In this document: positions 7,219-15,539 of the stretch, in pieces
Numbering within the stretch: position 1 is the first letter of the stretch
Layout: every line of letters starts with the position of its first letter
DNA from: Clostridiales bacterium
GTDB taxonomy: Bacteria; Bacillota; Clostridia; Saccharofermentanales; Saccharofermentanaceae
Assembly: GCA_017509205.1 (NCBI GenBank)
Contig: JAFWQF010000052.1
Location: forward strand, 1-46,597
Length of the DNA stretch: 46,597 nt
Direction of reading: 5' to 3'
The notes under the pieces: generated by a model
Databases searched by the model: none
Told to the model about the DNA's origin: nothing
What the model saw: the letters and a program-made list of their open reading frames with translations, nothing else
Position numbers and translations under genes: made by a program

Positions 7219-9432
7219 TTAAGCTGCCTTATTCAGGAAGAACGTAATGATGTTCGGCAGATACGAATCAAGGAATAACACTATCGTCATTGCGATGTAA
7301 AGCCACATTGCCTTGTCCTTGAGAAGGAGGTTTCTGACGATCTTGTGGCTGGGCTCGCCCTTCTGCATGTTAAGCGCAAGCTTCTTTCTCTTCAGGCTCT
7401 TGATGAGCTTTACGATACCGATTATTCCGATGGCGAAAACACCGCCTGCCCAGGCAAGTGCCAAAACAGCACATACCGTTACCACAGCTTTCTGTTCACC
7501 GTCGTCTTTTGCGTTCAGCATCTTTTGGAGCAGAGTCTGCAGAACGAGCGCGCTCGAAAGGTTGATCGCCATGTGCAGGAAGATTGTATAGCGGATGCGT
7601 CCGGTGCGGATGTAGATGTATGCAAAGAGCATGCCGATCAGCGCCGCGAAGAAGAACTGCGAGAAGTTGCCGTGGAGCAGACCGAACATTATGCCTGACA
7701 GCACTATGCTCACGTATTCGCCGTACTTGACCGTTCTGTCGATAAGGACCTTACGGAAAATAAGTTCCTCAAACACAGGTGCTCCAATACCGACTACCAG
7801 CGTCCTTACGATTACATTTGAATTCTCCATAAGGCTGGAGGCGTTGTTGAGGTTGTTGCCTGTGAACGGCTGTGTAAGCGCCGTATGGATGGGGTTGCCG
7901 ATCATGGAACCGGCAATGATCAGAGCTTCGCTCATGCAAAGGAACGTAAACCACTGCGAAAAGTTTAGGCTGTGCTGTTCGATCTTGGTCTTGGGGATGC
8001 CCCTCAGCAGGAGCCAGATGAACGGGAATCCTATGAGATCCACTGCAAGAACTACAAGACCGAAAGAGATGGATGTCTTATATGCCTTGACGACCTGCGG
8101 GAACGTAAGCGCAAGGAACAGTGAACCTGCGAACTGGATCAGAATGAACACAACGCAGAAAGCGGCATACTTTGCTCCGATCGAGGAAACCCTGTTCTTG
8201 AGGCCATCGATGAATTCCGGATCACCGGGAATCTCGGGTTTCTTGGGCTTTGCCCTGTAGTCAGGCTTCGGTGCCTGATTATATACAGGCTGCTGTACGG
8301 GTGCCGGAGCAAACACAGGCTGAACGGGCGCGGGTGCGAAACCCTGAACCGTCTGCACCGGAACGGGTGCGAAAACAGGCTGTGTATACTGTACGGGCTG
8401 AGCGTACTGTGTAGGCTGAACCGTCTGCACCGGCATCTGATATGTAACAGGATACTGATACTGCGGTGCGGGGACCTGATAAACAGGAGCCTGATATGAA
8501 GGCATCTGGTAAACAGGCGCCTGATATGCCGGAGCCTGATAAACGGGAGCGGGCTGTCCGCAGTTACCGCAGAATCTGCCGGTATTCTTGCTCTCTCCGC
8601 ATGCACTGCATGTCCATGTTCCGGGAGCGGGAGCTGCATACTGAACTGCAGGAGCAGCATACTGCACGGCGGGGACCGCGTACTGCGCGGCAGGGACCGC
8701 GTATCCATACGCGCCCTGAGCAGGTGCCGCGGGCTTCTTGGGCGGCTCTGGTACTTCAGGTGCCGTTCCGTCATACACTTCGGGTTCTGCAGGCTTTACC
8801 TGCTTATAAAGAACACTCAGAACGATGAATACGGCAATAAGCAGGATGCTGATGCCGGTCACGACCGCAACATCAACATACGTTACCTTGGTTCCGGTGG
8901 CCGCACTTACGCTTGTCTTGACGTTTACGGAAACAGTGCCGTTCTCCTTGAACTTGGAGAATTGTACTTTCTTAAGAGCACTCTTGATCGAGCTTGCGCC
9001 GAAAGATGCATCGAAATCGGCAACAAAGTCCTCGAAATCCTGCTCGGTAGTAATGTATCTGAATTCAAAGCAGACTGTTCCCTTCTGGAACTTGTAATCG
9101 TTCTTGACTTCCTGATTGTTGTAAAGAATGGAAGCACCGATCATCTTTCCGTCGGAATCGTAGACCTCACTTCCGAGAACGAATGTGTCTGACTTCAGAT
9201 TAGGATCGAACGTGACACGGTAAGTGCCTTCCTTTTCGATCTTCATCTCATACTTGAAAAGGCCTTCTTTCGGCAGTCCGTCAGTGAATCTCTGGGTATT
9301 CTTGACCTGCTTGGCCGTAACCTTTCCGGTTCCGCCGCCCTTGCTCTTTACAGCGGTGGAAATAACGGAAAACCCCAGTGCTACCGTGAGCACCAGGGCT
9401 GTGATCCATAATATCAGTTTTGTAACCTTCAC
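7219..9432 (-). CDS. CPBP-family intramembrane protease fused to a zinc ribbon and Pro/Gln/Tyr-rich region
   Basis: The start is GTG at 9430-9432, eight bases after GGAGGA (9441-9446), giving 737 residues; earlier in-frame codons have no ribosome binding site. In order: a transmembrane segment at residues 5-25; a polar domain of about 170 residues, probably outside; a second transmembrane segment near 190-210; a Pro/Ala/Tyr-rich stretch; a zinc ribbon with CxxC...CxxC at about 273-290; a Pro-Gln-Tyr-Val-rich region to about 398; and a polytopic CPBP (CAAX protease and bacteriocin-processing) domain with EExxxR near 555, HGN near 584 and HMAIN near 620. CPBP proteins are membrane glutamic proteases that process prenylated or peptide substrates. 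The fused architecture is unusual. Its substrate is unknown. Confidence 0.87.
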   Translation of the reverse strand: MKVTKLILWITALVLTVALGFSVISTAVKSKGGGTGKVTAKQVKNTQRFTDGLPKEGLFKYEMKIEKEGTYRVTFDPNLKSDTFVLGSEVYDSDGKMIGASILYNNQEVKNDYKFQKGTVCFEFRYITTEQDFEDFVADFDASFGASSIKSALKKVQFSKFKENGTVSVNVKTSVSAATGTKVTYVDVAVVTGISILLIAVFIVLSVLYKQVKPAEPEVYDGTAPEVPEPPKKPAAPAQGAYGYAVPAAQYAVPAVQYAAPAVQYAAPAPGTWTCSACGESKNTGRFCGNCGQPAPVYQAPAYQAPVYQMPSYQAPVYQVPAPQYQYPVTYQMPVQTVQPTQYAQPVQYTQPVFAPVPVQTVQGFAPAPVQPVFAPAPVQQPVYNQAPKPDYRAKPKKPEIPGDPEFIDGLKNRVSSIGAKYAAFCVVFILIQFAGSLFLALTFPQVVKAYKTSISFGLVVLAVDLIGFPFIWLLLRGIPKTKIEQHSLNFSQWFTFLCMSEALIIAGSMIGNPIHTALTQPFTGNNLNNASSLMENSNVIVRTLVVGIGAPVFEELIFRKVLIDRTVKYGEYVSIVLSGIMFGLLHGNFSQFFFAALIGMLFAYIYIRTGRIRYTIFLHMAINLSSALVLQTLLQKMLNAKDDGEQKAVVTVCAVLALAWAGGVFAIGIIGIVKLIKSLKRKKLALNMQKGEPSHKIVRNLLLKDKAMWLYIAMTIVLFLDSYLPNIITFFLNKAA

Positions 9433-9519
9433 CCTTATTATCCTCCGAATATATATATTCCGAAAATAATATAACACAGACGTCAAGTCTGTTTTTGGGC
9501 TGATTTGAGGTAAATCCCT

Positions 9520-9846
9520 TTATTCTTCGCCGTAGAAAACGGAGAAAGCACTGTTCGAAAGCTCGCCGTTTGCTTCGGAAACGGGTGATCCGTCCTCAAG
9601 GGAGATCTTGTACTTATTCTGTCCGCTTCTGCCCAAAGCTGTCTCGCCGTCAAAGCCGAGGAGCATCGTATAGAAAGCATCTGTGAGAACGCCGTCAAGG
9701 AAATCCCTGAGCACCTTTTCATCAGCAGAAGGTGCGCCGAGATTCTTCAGCAATGTGCCTGCAGGTGATTCTCCGCGGCCGAAGTATGAAGAAAGCATTC
9801 CTTCCTTTTCGTCTTTAAGTGCCTGAGCAAATTCCTGTGCTGTCAT
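9520..9846 (-). CDS. Small unknown soluble protein
   Basis: This 108-residue protein has no signal peptide, membrane segment or domain I recognise. It is acidic and mixed-charge, starting MTAQEFAQALKDEKEG and ending in a serine- and glycine-containing tail. GGAGGG lies eight bases before the ATG, supporting the start. It lies 87 bases upstream of the CPBP/zinc-ribbon gene on the same strand, so the two may share a transcript. Its promoter carries a palindrome over the -10 box. Confidence 0.65.
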   Translation of the reverse strand: MTAQEFAQALKDEKEGMLSSYFGRGESPAGTLLKNLGAPSADEKVLRDFLDGVLTDAFYTMLLGFDGETALGRSGQNKYKISLEDGSPVSEANGELSNSAFSVFYGEE

Positions 9847-9881
9847 GTCCGGAACCCTCCGTAATTCAGATATCTAATCAG

Positions 9882-9916
9882 GAGGCAATTATAGTGCCTC
9901 AAATCCGAAAAATAAA
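9882..9916 (-). promoter_or_regulatory. Promoter with operator-like palindrome
   Basis: On the minus strand TATAAT lies at 9888-9893 with a weak TTTATT at 9911-9916 at 17-base spacing. The -10 box is embedded in an inverted repeat, GAGGCA (9882-9887) and TGCCTC (9895-9900), a likely repressor site for the small unknown gene and perhaps the protease gene. Confidence 0.5.
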
Positions 9917-9987
9917 GCATTTGAATAATTATATCACCCTAATTCTGTCAAATATATACGGAAACTTGGCATCATGCTCACTTTAAC

Positions 9988-10017
9988 TTGTGAATTTCCA
10001 AAGCAAATGATTAAAAT
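9988..10017 (+). promoter_or_regulatory. Candidate promoter of the sigma-factor operon
   Basis: TTGTGA (9988-9993) and TAAAAT (10012-10017) are spaced by 18 bases, 70 bases before the sigma-factor ATG. Downstream, CCCTA-GTTA-TAGGG (10050-10063) is a small inverted repeat in the leader. An autoregulated ECF promoter may also exist but could not be recognised. Confidence 0.45.
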
Positions 10018-10086
10018 TTATCCGGCAGGTGAGATATTCGTTTCCGTTTCCCTAGTTATAGGGTGAGGACGAAAGGAGGTAACACG

Positions 10087-10641
10087 ATGGATGACAGTCA
10101 GATCATAGCCCTGTTCTACGCGCGCTCAGAGCAGGCCATTGTGGAACTTGAGAAAAAGTACGGCGGTGCCGTGAGAAAAACAGCATCGAATATCCTTAGA
10201 TGCAGTCAGGATGTGGAAGAATGCGCGAACGATACATATCTGGGAGTATGGAACACGATCCCTCCTCAGGACCCGGATCCGCTTATCAGTTATGTATGCA
10301 AGATAGCGCGCAATCTTGCCATATCCAGGTACCACAGCAACACCGCACAGAAACGCAACAGCGATTACGATCTTATGATGGACGAGCTCGAAGAAGCCAT
10401 TCCCTCTTCAGTCAATGTCGAATCGGAATACGAGGCAAAAGAGCTTTCAGCAGCCATCAGCGAATTCCTTCGCACTCTTAGTTATGAGGACCGCTTCTGT
10501 TTTCTGCGCAGGTACTGGTACGGTGACTCCGTCGCTGATATCGCCGCCATGATGCATGGCAACGCCCACCGGATCTCTGTACGCCTTTTTCGGACCCGAG
10601 ACAGACTATACCGTTATTTGAAAGAGGAGGACCTGCTCTAA
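10087..10641 (+). CDS. RNA polymerase sigma-70 family factor, ECF-like
   Basis: This 184-residue protein starts at the ATG at 10087, seven bases after AAAGGAGGT. Region 2 lies in the first 85 residues, including the stretch CANDTYLGVWNTIP and a basic core near KIARNLAISRYH. An acidic linker follows, and region 4 covers about residues 118-180 (SYEDRFCFLRRYWYGDSVADIAAMM), a helix-turn-helix for -35 recognition. Its stop overlaps the start of the next gene (TAATG), the usual coupling of an ECF sigma factor with its regulator. It probably directs core polymerase to stress or envelope genes. The signal and regulon cannot be read from sequence. Confidence 0.87.
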   Translation: MDDSQIIALFYARSEQAIVELEKKYGGAVRKTASNILRCSQDVEECANDTYLGVWNTIPPQDPDPLISYVCKIARNLAISRYHSNTAQKRNSDYDLMMDELEEAIPSSVNVESEYEAKELSAAISEFLRTLSYEDRFCFLRRYWYGDSVADIAAMMHGNAHRISVRLFRTRDRLYRYLKEEDLL

Positions 10642-11660
10642 TGAACCGTGAACAGCTTTCCAAAGTTATTGAAAATATAGATGAAGAGTTGATCGCCGAA
10701 GCATATCAGTTTAATCCGTCAAAGTGCAGCGAATCCCCGGAAAGGATCGTTGACATGAAAAAGAAACTGATCACCATCGCAATCGCAGCAGCAACAATCT
10801 GCGCCTTGGGCGCAGGAGCATATGCTTACTACAACTGGCAGATAAAAGATCTCGTCATAAACAGCAGCCAGACCGAAAACATCCAAGTACCCGGATCTTC
10901 AGGCTCTACCGAGACCAACAGAGCCGACTTCATTTCCCTTCAGGGATATTCAAACACTGCTGAATACAAGGCAATGAAGGCGTGGAGTGAATTTGAGAGA
11001 AACTACGACAAGGACGGCAAGATACTGGAAAAGGTCGGAAACTCTGCCACAAAGTGGGATGAAAAGTACAATCAGAACGGTTATCTAATCTATTCTCAGG
11101 AGATGGCTGACAAGATGGATGAGATCGCCAAGGAATACGGACTTAAGCTCCACAGCGGCGGAATCCATCCCGCAGGCTCGATGGACGAGATGTACAAGAA
11201 GTTCGGCAATTTCAGCAAGGCCGCGGATTATGCCGGATACTACTTCGATGACGGAACGTTCCAGTGCGACTGCAAATACAACGGCATGGATTATCAGATC
11301 CGCCGCACCATCAAAGGCACTCTGGATACCGTCGGTTTAAACATCAATGATGCTGAACAGTACGAACAGTGGGAATACAAGACCGCAAGCGGAGTGACCG
11401 TACTTCTTGCAACAGGACCTGACAAGGCGATGATCATTGCTGACCTTAAGGGAAGCTTTGTTACGGTCAACGTCGTTACAAACGGCAAGAACGCTTCAGC
11501 AAATGCAGCTTCAGCAGACGGTTCCGAGATTCCCGAAGGCGACGACCCTTACACTTATGATGATGGCGAAAAGGCTCGCGCGAATTCTTCTGCAGGCAGT
11601 TTCGTAAGCAAAGCAGATCTTGAAGCTCTCGCAGATACGTTCGACTTCTCGATCCTCTGA
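10641..11660 (+). CDS. Putative membrane-bound regulator of the adjacent sigma factor
   Basis: The ATG lies inside the sigma-factor stop codon. The 339-residue product has about 40 cytoplasmic residues, opening with a helix LSKVIENIDEELIAEAYQF, then a single transmembrane segment near 46-63, then a long extracytoplasmic domain of mixed alpha/beta character rich in Tyr, Asp and Lys. This topology, with a short cytoplasmic sigma-binding helix and an outside sensor, is typical of anti-sigma factors paired with ECF sigma factors in Clostridia, although no zinc-type anti-sigma motif is present. The outer domain is not one I recognise. Anti-sigma function is inferred from context and topology. Confidence 0.75.
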   Translation: MNREQLSKVIENIDEELIAEAYQFNPSKCSESPERIVDMKKKLITIAIAAATICALGAGAYAYYNWQIKDLVINSSQTENIQVPGSSGSTETNRADFISLQGYSNTAEYKAMKAWSEFERNYDKDGKILEKVGNSATKWDEKYNQNGYLIYSQEMADKMDEIAKEYGLKLHSGGIHPAGSMDEMYKKFGNFSKAADYAGYYFDDGTFQCDCKYNGMDYQIRRTIKGTLDTVGLNINDAEQYEQWEYKTASGVTVLLATGPDKAMIIADLKGSFVTVNVVTNGKNASANAASADGSEIPEGDDPYTYDDGEKARANSSAGSFVSKADLEALADTFDFSIL

Positions 11661-11685
11661 TATCTGATTCATCTGCAAAACAGAA

Positions 11686-11718
11686 GGGATGCCCCATACT
11701 GTGGGGCATTCCTTTTTT
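11686..11718 (+). terminator. Intrinsic terminator after the sigma-factor operon
   Basis: The TGCCCCA and TGGGGCA arms form a stem extended by three further pairs, with a loop of about five bases, followed by a run of six T. It ends the sigma-factor and regulator transcript. Confidence 0.88.
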
Positions 11719-11772
11719 ACTGTGTGAAACGAAGCACTTTACGATAAAATACAGTGCAAAGGCGGTAACAAA

Positions 11773-12306
11773 ATGAACGTAATACTTGAGACAGAAAGAC
11801 TTTATCTTCGCGAAATGGACATGGGCGACTTTGATGCCCTGTATCAGGTCCTCGCGGATAAAAACATCATGCAGCACTACCCTTATTCTTTTGACGAAGA
11901 ACGCGTCAGAAGCTGGATAGAACGCAACATGAACCGCTACAAAGACAACGGTTTCGGACTGTGGGCCGTCTGCCTCAAAGAAACCGGTGAGATGATCGGC
12001 GACTGTGGTCTCACGCTGCAGAATATCGAAGGCGAAATGCTTCCCGAGATCGGATATCACATAAGGTCAGACTGCCAGCGGAAAGGTTACGCGAAAGAAG
12101 CCGCGAAAGGCACCATGGACTGGGCTTTCAAAAACACCTCTTACCCTGCCGTTTATTCATACTGCAAGTACACTAACATTCCTTCTTACAGGACTGCTGA
12201 ATCGATCGGAATGCACTTTGAAAAAGAGTATCCCGACGAAGCAAACGGAATCACTCACGTATCAGTTATCCACAGGAACGAATGGAAAAAATCATTTTCA
12301 AAATGA
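11773..12306 (+). CDS. GNAT N-acetyltransferase, RimJ/RimL type
   Basis: This 177-residue protein has the RimL-like opening LETERLYLREMDMGDFDALYQVL and the acetyl-CoA binding loop near CQRKGYAKEA (about residues 99-108), where R/Q-x-x-G-x-G/A binds the pyrophosphate. Later strands, with YSYCKYTNIPSYRTAESIGM, fit the usual asparagine and C-terminal motif of the family. A ribosome binding site AAAGGCGG precedes the ATG. It transfers acetyl from acetyl-CoA to an amino group; whether the acceptor is a protein N-terminus or a small molecule cannot be told. Its stop codon adjoins that of the convergent zinc-ribbon gene. Confidence 0.87.
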   Translation: MNVILETERLYLREMDMGDFDALYQVLADKNIMQHYPYSFDEERVRSWIERNMNRYKDNGFGLWAVCLKETGEMIGDCGLTLQNIEGEMLPEIGYHIRSDCQRKGYAKEAAKGTMDWAFKNTSYPAVYSYCKYTNIPSYRTAESIGMHFEKEYPDEANGITHVSVIHRNEWKKSFSK

Positions 12307-13527
12307 CTATTTCCCCATTGACATGATCCAGGCGACAAACGTCCTGAGCAGTGCGATCAGGAACTGCGTTCCGAATATCGCTCCGAAAACGATTCCGAGG
12401 ATCATGAAGAACTTCTTCAGCGACTTCGGCCATGTGCCCGCAACGCTTCCCGTCTGGCCGTTTACGAGGACACGGTAGATGGTTCCCTTATAATCAAACG
12501 ATGTGATCCAAATAGGTGCGAGAACATACTTTGCGCGGATGTTTCCGGCCTGAGGCTGCATGTCGATCCTGGCGATGACATCAGCATCTTCCATGCTCTT
12601 GATCCTTCTTCTGATCATCTCATAGATCTTGTTCATGGCAGTCTGCCACGCGGATACACCGTCGATTGTGTAGCTCTCTGACCAGAATCCGGACAAAATG
12701 TTGGAATCGTATCTCTTCATGGCACTGAAATCGAACTGTGAAACAGACTTCCAGAACGAGTCTTTTTCAAGTCGTCCTGAAGCCAACAAAGTCAGGTTCT
12801 TAACAGGCATCTGGCAGACGCCGGATGACTTGTGATACTTGGTATACTGGTCGTCACCGCTGCCGTATGTCTTACCGAACTTTCCGTTGTACGGTGTGAA
12901 CGTGTCGCAGTCGAAGACCCAGTAAGGAACATATACTCCAACGAGATCAGTTATCTGGGCATTCTTGGCAATGTCCATCGGAGCCATTCTTCTTGCTGCT
13001 ATCCACTGCTTGAAGATGCCCTGAGCCTCATCCTTGCTGATCTTGAACGGAACGATTCCGGTAGGTTCGAGGACTCCTGCGATCTCTTTTGATTCCGTAA
13101 TGGAGTTCGATCCGCAGTAAGGGCAAAGTCCTGAAATAGAGCTCGTCTCTGATATGAACGAACCGCCGCAGGTTCCGCATACGATCTGCTTAACGCCGTA
13201 CTGGATGCGGCGTCCGCCGTTATACTGCAGATCCTCGATCGTATAACCGATTCCGGGTTCTGCTGGCATTGCATTGATCGCTACGTGATTGCCGCAGAAA
13301 TTGCAGACCAGTCCTCCCGTTGCGGGATCAAAGGACATGGTGCCGCCGCACGAAGGACACTTGCTGTCCTGTGAGGTCTCATTTGCCATCTGCGCGTGTG
13401 TTATGTGCTGAAAAGTTACTTTGTCCTGCGAAGGTGCAGATGCGGAAGGTGCAGCCGGAGCGTTGCCCATGGCAACTCTCATTTTCTCGATGCGCTCCTG
13501 TTCCGAAGGATCTCTGTAATTAGCCAT
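12307..13527 (-). CDS. Double zinc-ribbon protein with C-terminal membrane helix
   Basis: This 406-residue protein has a charged N-terminus followed by an Ala/Ser/Pro linker, then two zinc ribbons: CPSCGG...CNFCG at about residues 57-79 and CGTCGG...CPYCG at about 117-139. A long alpha/beta domain follows that contains Trp- and Tyr-rich strands (YVPYWVFDCDTFTPY). A single transmembrane helix near 375-400 ends the protein. Related Clostridia proteins are labelled TFIIB-type zinc-ribbon proteins, and are sometimes mis-called helicases. AAGGAGT lies eight to ten bases before the ATG. It is probably tail-anchored, with the ribbons in the cytoplasm. The function is unknown. It is one of four zinc-ribbon membrane proteins in this window. 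Confidence 0.8.
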   Translation of the reverse strand: MANYRDPSEQERIEKMRVAMGNAPAAPSASAPSQDKVTFQHITHAQMANETSQDSKCPSCGGTMSFDPATGGLVCNFCGNHVAINAMPAEPGIGYTIEDLQYNGGRRIQYGVKQIVCGTCGGSFISETSSISGLCPYCGSNSITESKEIAGVLEPTGIVPFKISKDEAQGIFKQWIAARRMAPMDIAKNAQITDLVGVYVPYWVFDCDTFTPYNGKFGKTYGSGDDQYTKYHKSSGVCQMPVKNLTLLASGRLEKDSFWKSVSQFDFSAMKRYDSNILSGFWSESYTIDGVSAWQTAMNKIYEMIRRRIKSMEDADVIARIDMQPQAGNIRAKYVLAPIWITSFDYKGTIYRVLVNGQTGSVAGTWPKSLKKFFMILGIVFGAIFGTQFLIALLRTFVAWIMSMGK

Positions 13528-13867
13528 TTCCCTTACTCCTTATCCCCTGTAAACAGCGCGTGCTATGCGCTCCCAAAGATAATTATATCAGAAGAAAGGT
13601 CAGGAAATGAATATCGTCCCGCATCACAGTACGGGATCCGTTTACTTCTTTATCGGTATAGTTAAATGAATATGTGTCATAAGTGGTTTCACCTTTACCG
13701 GCACTCCGGGAAGCGCTGTCCTTCTCCAGCTCTTTACTGACATGGTCAGCGCTTCCCTTAAGCCACCCGAAGTATAGCATTAGGGCCCCGGGCAATATGC
13801 GTGAATGATGGGTCAAGGCTGAGTGAAAAATGAGTGAAAAGCATGACAATCAGTTTTCATGTACACC

Positions 13868-13896
13868 TTGACGCACTGAAGATACTGCTGTATTAT
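13868..13896 (+). promoter_or_regulatory. Promoter of the ABC-F gene
   Basis: TTGACG (13868-13873) and TATTAT (13891-13896) are separated by exactly 17 bases. Transcription would begin near 13903, giving a leader of about 176 bases ahead of the ABC-F ATG. The stretch 13528-13867 upstream shows no convincing gene. Confidence 0.75.
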
Positions 13897-13929
13897 CACG
13901 GCAGAAATCTTACAAACGGAGGAACACCA

Positions 13930-13950
13930 ATGAGAAAGACCATCTGCTGA
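13930..13950 (+). CDS. Six-codon leader peptide of the ABC-F gene
   Basis: An ATG at 13930 preceded by GGAGG at seven-base spacing opens a frame reading MRKTIC then TGA. It starts about 27 bases from the inferred transcript start and ends 60 bases before an intrinsic terminator. Short leader ORFs of this type sit ahead of inducible ABC-F genes. Drug-stalled ribosomes on the leader alter folding so that the terminator does not form. The strong ribosome binding site and the layout are direct evidence. Induction by stalling is inferred. Confidence 0.72.
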   Translation: MRKTIC

Positions 13951-14010
13951 AGTTTATAAACTGCCTCGCGGATAAGTCTTTTTGTGTGTTCATTTATATT
14001 GCATTTTTAT

Positions 14011-14046
14011 AAGCCGCGGCCGCTACTGTAGTCGCGGCTTTTGATT
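14011..14046 (+). terminator. Attenuator terminator ahead of the ABC-F gene
   Basis: The arms AAGCCGCG (14011-14018) and CGCGGCTT (14033-14040) are perfectly complementary, with an inner CTA/TAG pairing, and a T-run follows. It lies within the leader of the next gene and no upstream gene needs it, so it probably attenuates. CGCGG at 13967-13971, after the leader ORF, could pair with CCGCG at 14014-14018 and prevent the terminator. Confidence 0.8.
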
Positions 14047-14078
14047 TATCCGGCAGAGCATTTTCGAAAGGAAATAAC

Positions 14079-15539
14079 ATGCCAGTAATTAACATCAACA
14101 ACTTAACATTCGGATACGACGGCTCTGAAAAGGTCCTGTTTGACAATGTCACCATGTCGCTCGACACTTCCTGGAAGCTGGCCCTCGCAGGAAGGAACGG
14201 CAGAGGCAAGACCACGTTCTTCAAGCTCCTGCGCGGCGAACTGCCCTACGGCGGCACCATATCCGGAGTGCCTGAAACGGTCATCTTTCCGATGGACGAA
14301 CTTCCCGAAAACGAGGACTGGAGAGTCAGAAAAGAATTAAATCTCATGGGCGCGGATCCTGACATAATGTGGCGACCGATGGACACTTTATCAGGCGGAG
14401 AACGCACCAAGCTGATGCTCGCAAATCTCTTCTCCTCTGACGGCATCTACCCTCTCATCGACGAGCCCACAAACCATCTGGACAGACAGGGCCGTGAAGC
14501 CGTGGCTGATTACCTCGCGTCAAAGGAAGGCTTCATCCTCATATCGCACGACCGTGCCTTTCTCGACCGCTGCACGGACCATACTCTTGTCATCACGAAA
14601 ACGGGACTTGTATTAGTCGGTGCCTCTTATTCCGTATGGTGGGAAAACAACGAGCAGCGTATGGAAAACGAGCGCGCCAGAAACGATCAGCTCAAAAAGG
14701 AAATGAGCTCGATCGATGCAGCCATGAAGAAGAACGCGCAGTGGTCTTCCAAGGCCGAAGGCTACAAGAACAGAAGCAAAGCTCCTTCCAAGGTCGCGGA
14801 GGATCATTTCAGGAGAGCATATGAAGCTGAAAAAGCGAGAAAGCTCATGTCTGCTGCCAAGAACCTTGAAAGGCGTAACGAGCGAAAACTTGAGGAAAAG
14901 CAGAGCCTTCTTAAGGACCTGGAGCGCACTGAAACACTTAAGCTGTCAGGCACCGAACATCACAACAAGACTCCCGTGATCCTCAAGGGCATCACGCTTA
15001 AACGTTACGGCGAGACCATCGTGTCAGGCTTTGACCTCACGGTCGAACGAGGTAACAAGATATCACTTCAGGGAAAGAACGGATGTGGCAAGAGCACGCT
15101 CATCAAGTATCTTGCGGGCTTGGGTGACGATGAGGGCATCACGGCCAAAGGCGACATCTACATCGCGCCCGGACTTAAGATCTCATACGTAGGTCAGGAC
15201 ACGTCCTCCCTCACCGGCTCGCTTTACGACATCGCTGATGAACGCGGAGCCGACAAGACGATCTTTTCGACCATACTGATAAAAATGGGATTCACAAAGG
15301 AAATGCTCTACAGGGATGTATCCGCCCTGTCTCTCGGTCAGAAGAAATTCGTCATGATCGCCCTGAGCTTATGCGAACACGCAGACCTGTATCTGTGGGA
15401 CGAACCACTCAACTATATTGACGTGTATCTGAGGCAGGAAATAGAGCGTCTGGTCAAGTGTAACAATGTTACAATGCTTTTCGTGGAGCACGACAGGACG
15501 TTTTCGGAGGCTGTCTCTGACCGCGAAGTGAATATGTGA
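14079..15539 (+). CDS. Lsa-type ABC-F ribosomal protection ATPase
   Basis: The 486-residue protein has two ABC domains and no membrane segments. Domain one has Walker A GRNGRGKT (residues 38-45), signature LSGGERTKL near 104 and the wording PLIDEPTNHLD near 127. A charged linker follows at about 185-285. Domain two has GKNGCGKS near 331, the signature LSLGQKK and WDEPLNYID near 445. The opening (NNLTFGYD...LFDNVTMSLDTSWKL) and the IDEPTNHLD and WDEPLNYID wording match the Lsa group, which displace lincosamides, streptogramin A and pleuromutilins from the ribosome. AAAGG precedes the ATG. It is controlled by the leader described above. Drug spectrum is inferred from family. Its stop abuts the convergent flavoprotein gene without any gap. 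Confidence 0.9.
   Translation: MPVININNLTFGYDGSEKVLFDNVTMSLDTSWKLALAGRNGRGKTTFFKLLRGELPYGGTISGVPETVIFPMDELPENEDWRVRKELNLMGADPDIMWRPMDTLSGGERTKLMLANLFSSDGIYPLIDEPTNHLDRQGREAVADYLASKEGFILISHDRAFLDRCTDHTLVITKTGLVLVGASYSVWWENNEQRMENERARNDQLKKEMSSIDAAMKKNAQWSSKAEGYKNRSKAPSKVAEDHFRRAYEAEKARKLMSAAKNLERRNERKLEEKQSLLKDLERTETLKLSGTEHHNKTPVILKGITLKRYGETIVSGFDLTVERGNKISLQGKNGCGKSTLIKYLAGLGDDEGITAKGDIYIAPGLKISYVGQDTSSLTGSLYDIADERGADKTIFSTILIKMGFTKEMLYRDVSALSLGQKKFVMIALSLCEHADLYLWDEPLNYIDVYLRQEIERLVKCNNVTMLFVEHDRTFSEAVSDREVNM

Noticed and set aside
11476..12060. A 194-residue minus-strand frame
   Set aside because: It runs antisense across the end of the sigma regulator gene, a terminator and the acetyltransferase gene.
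13583..13849. An 88-residue minus-strand frame in the gap before the ABC-F gene
   Set aside because: It has no ribosome binding site, no recognisable domain and a hydrophobic, poorly composed sequence; I treat the gap as non-coding.
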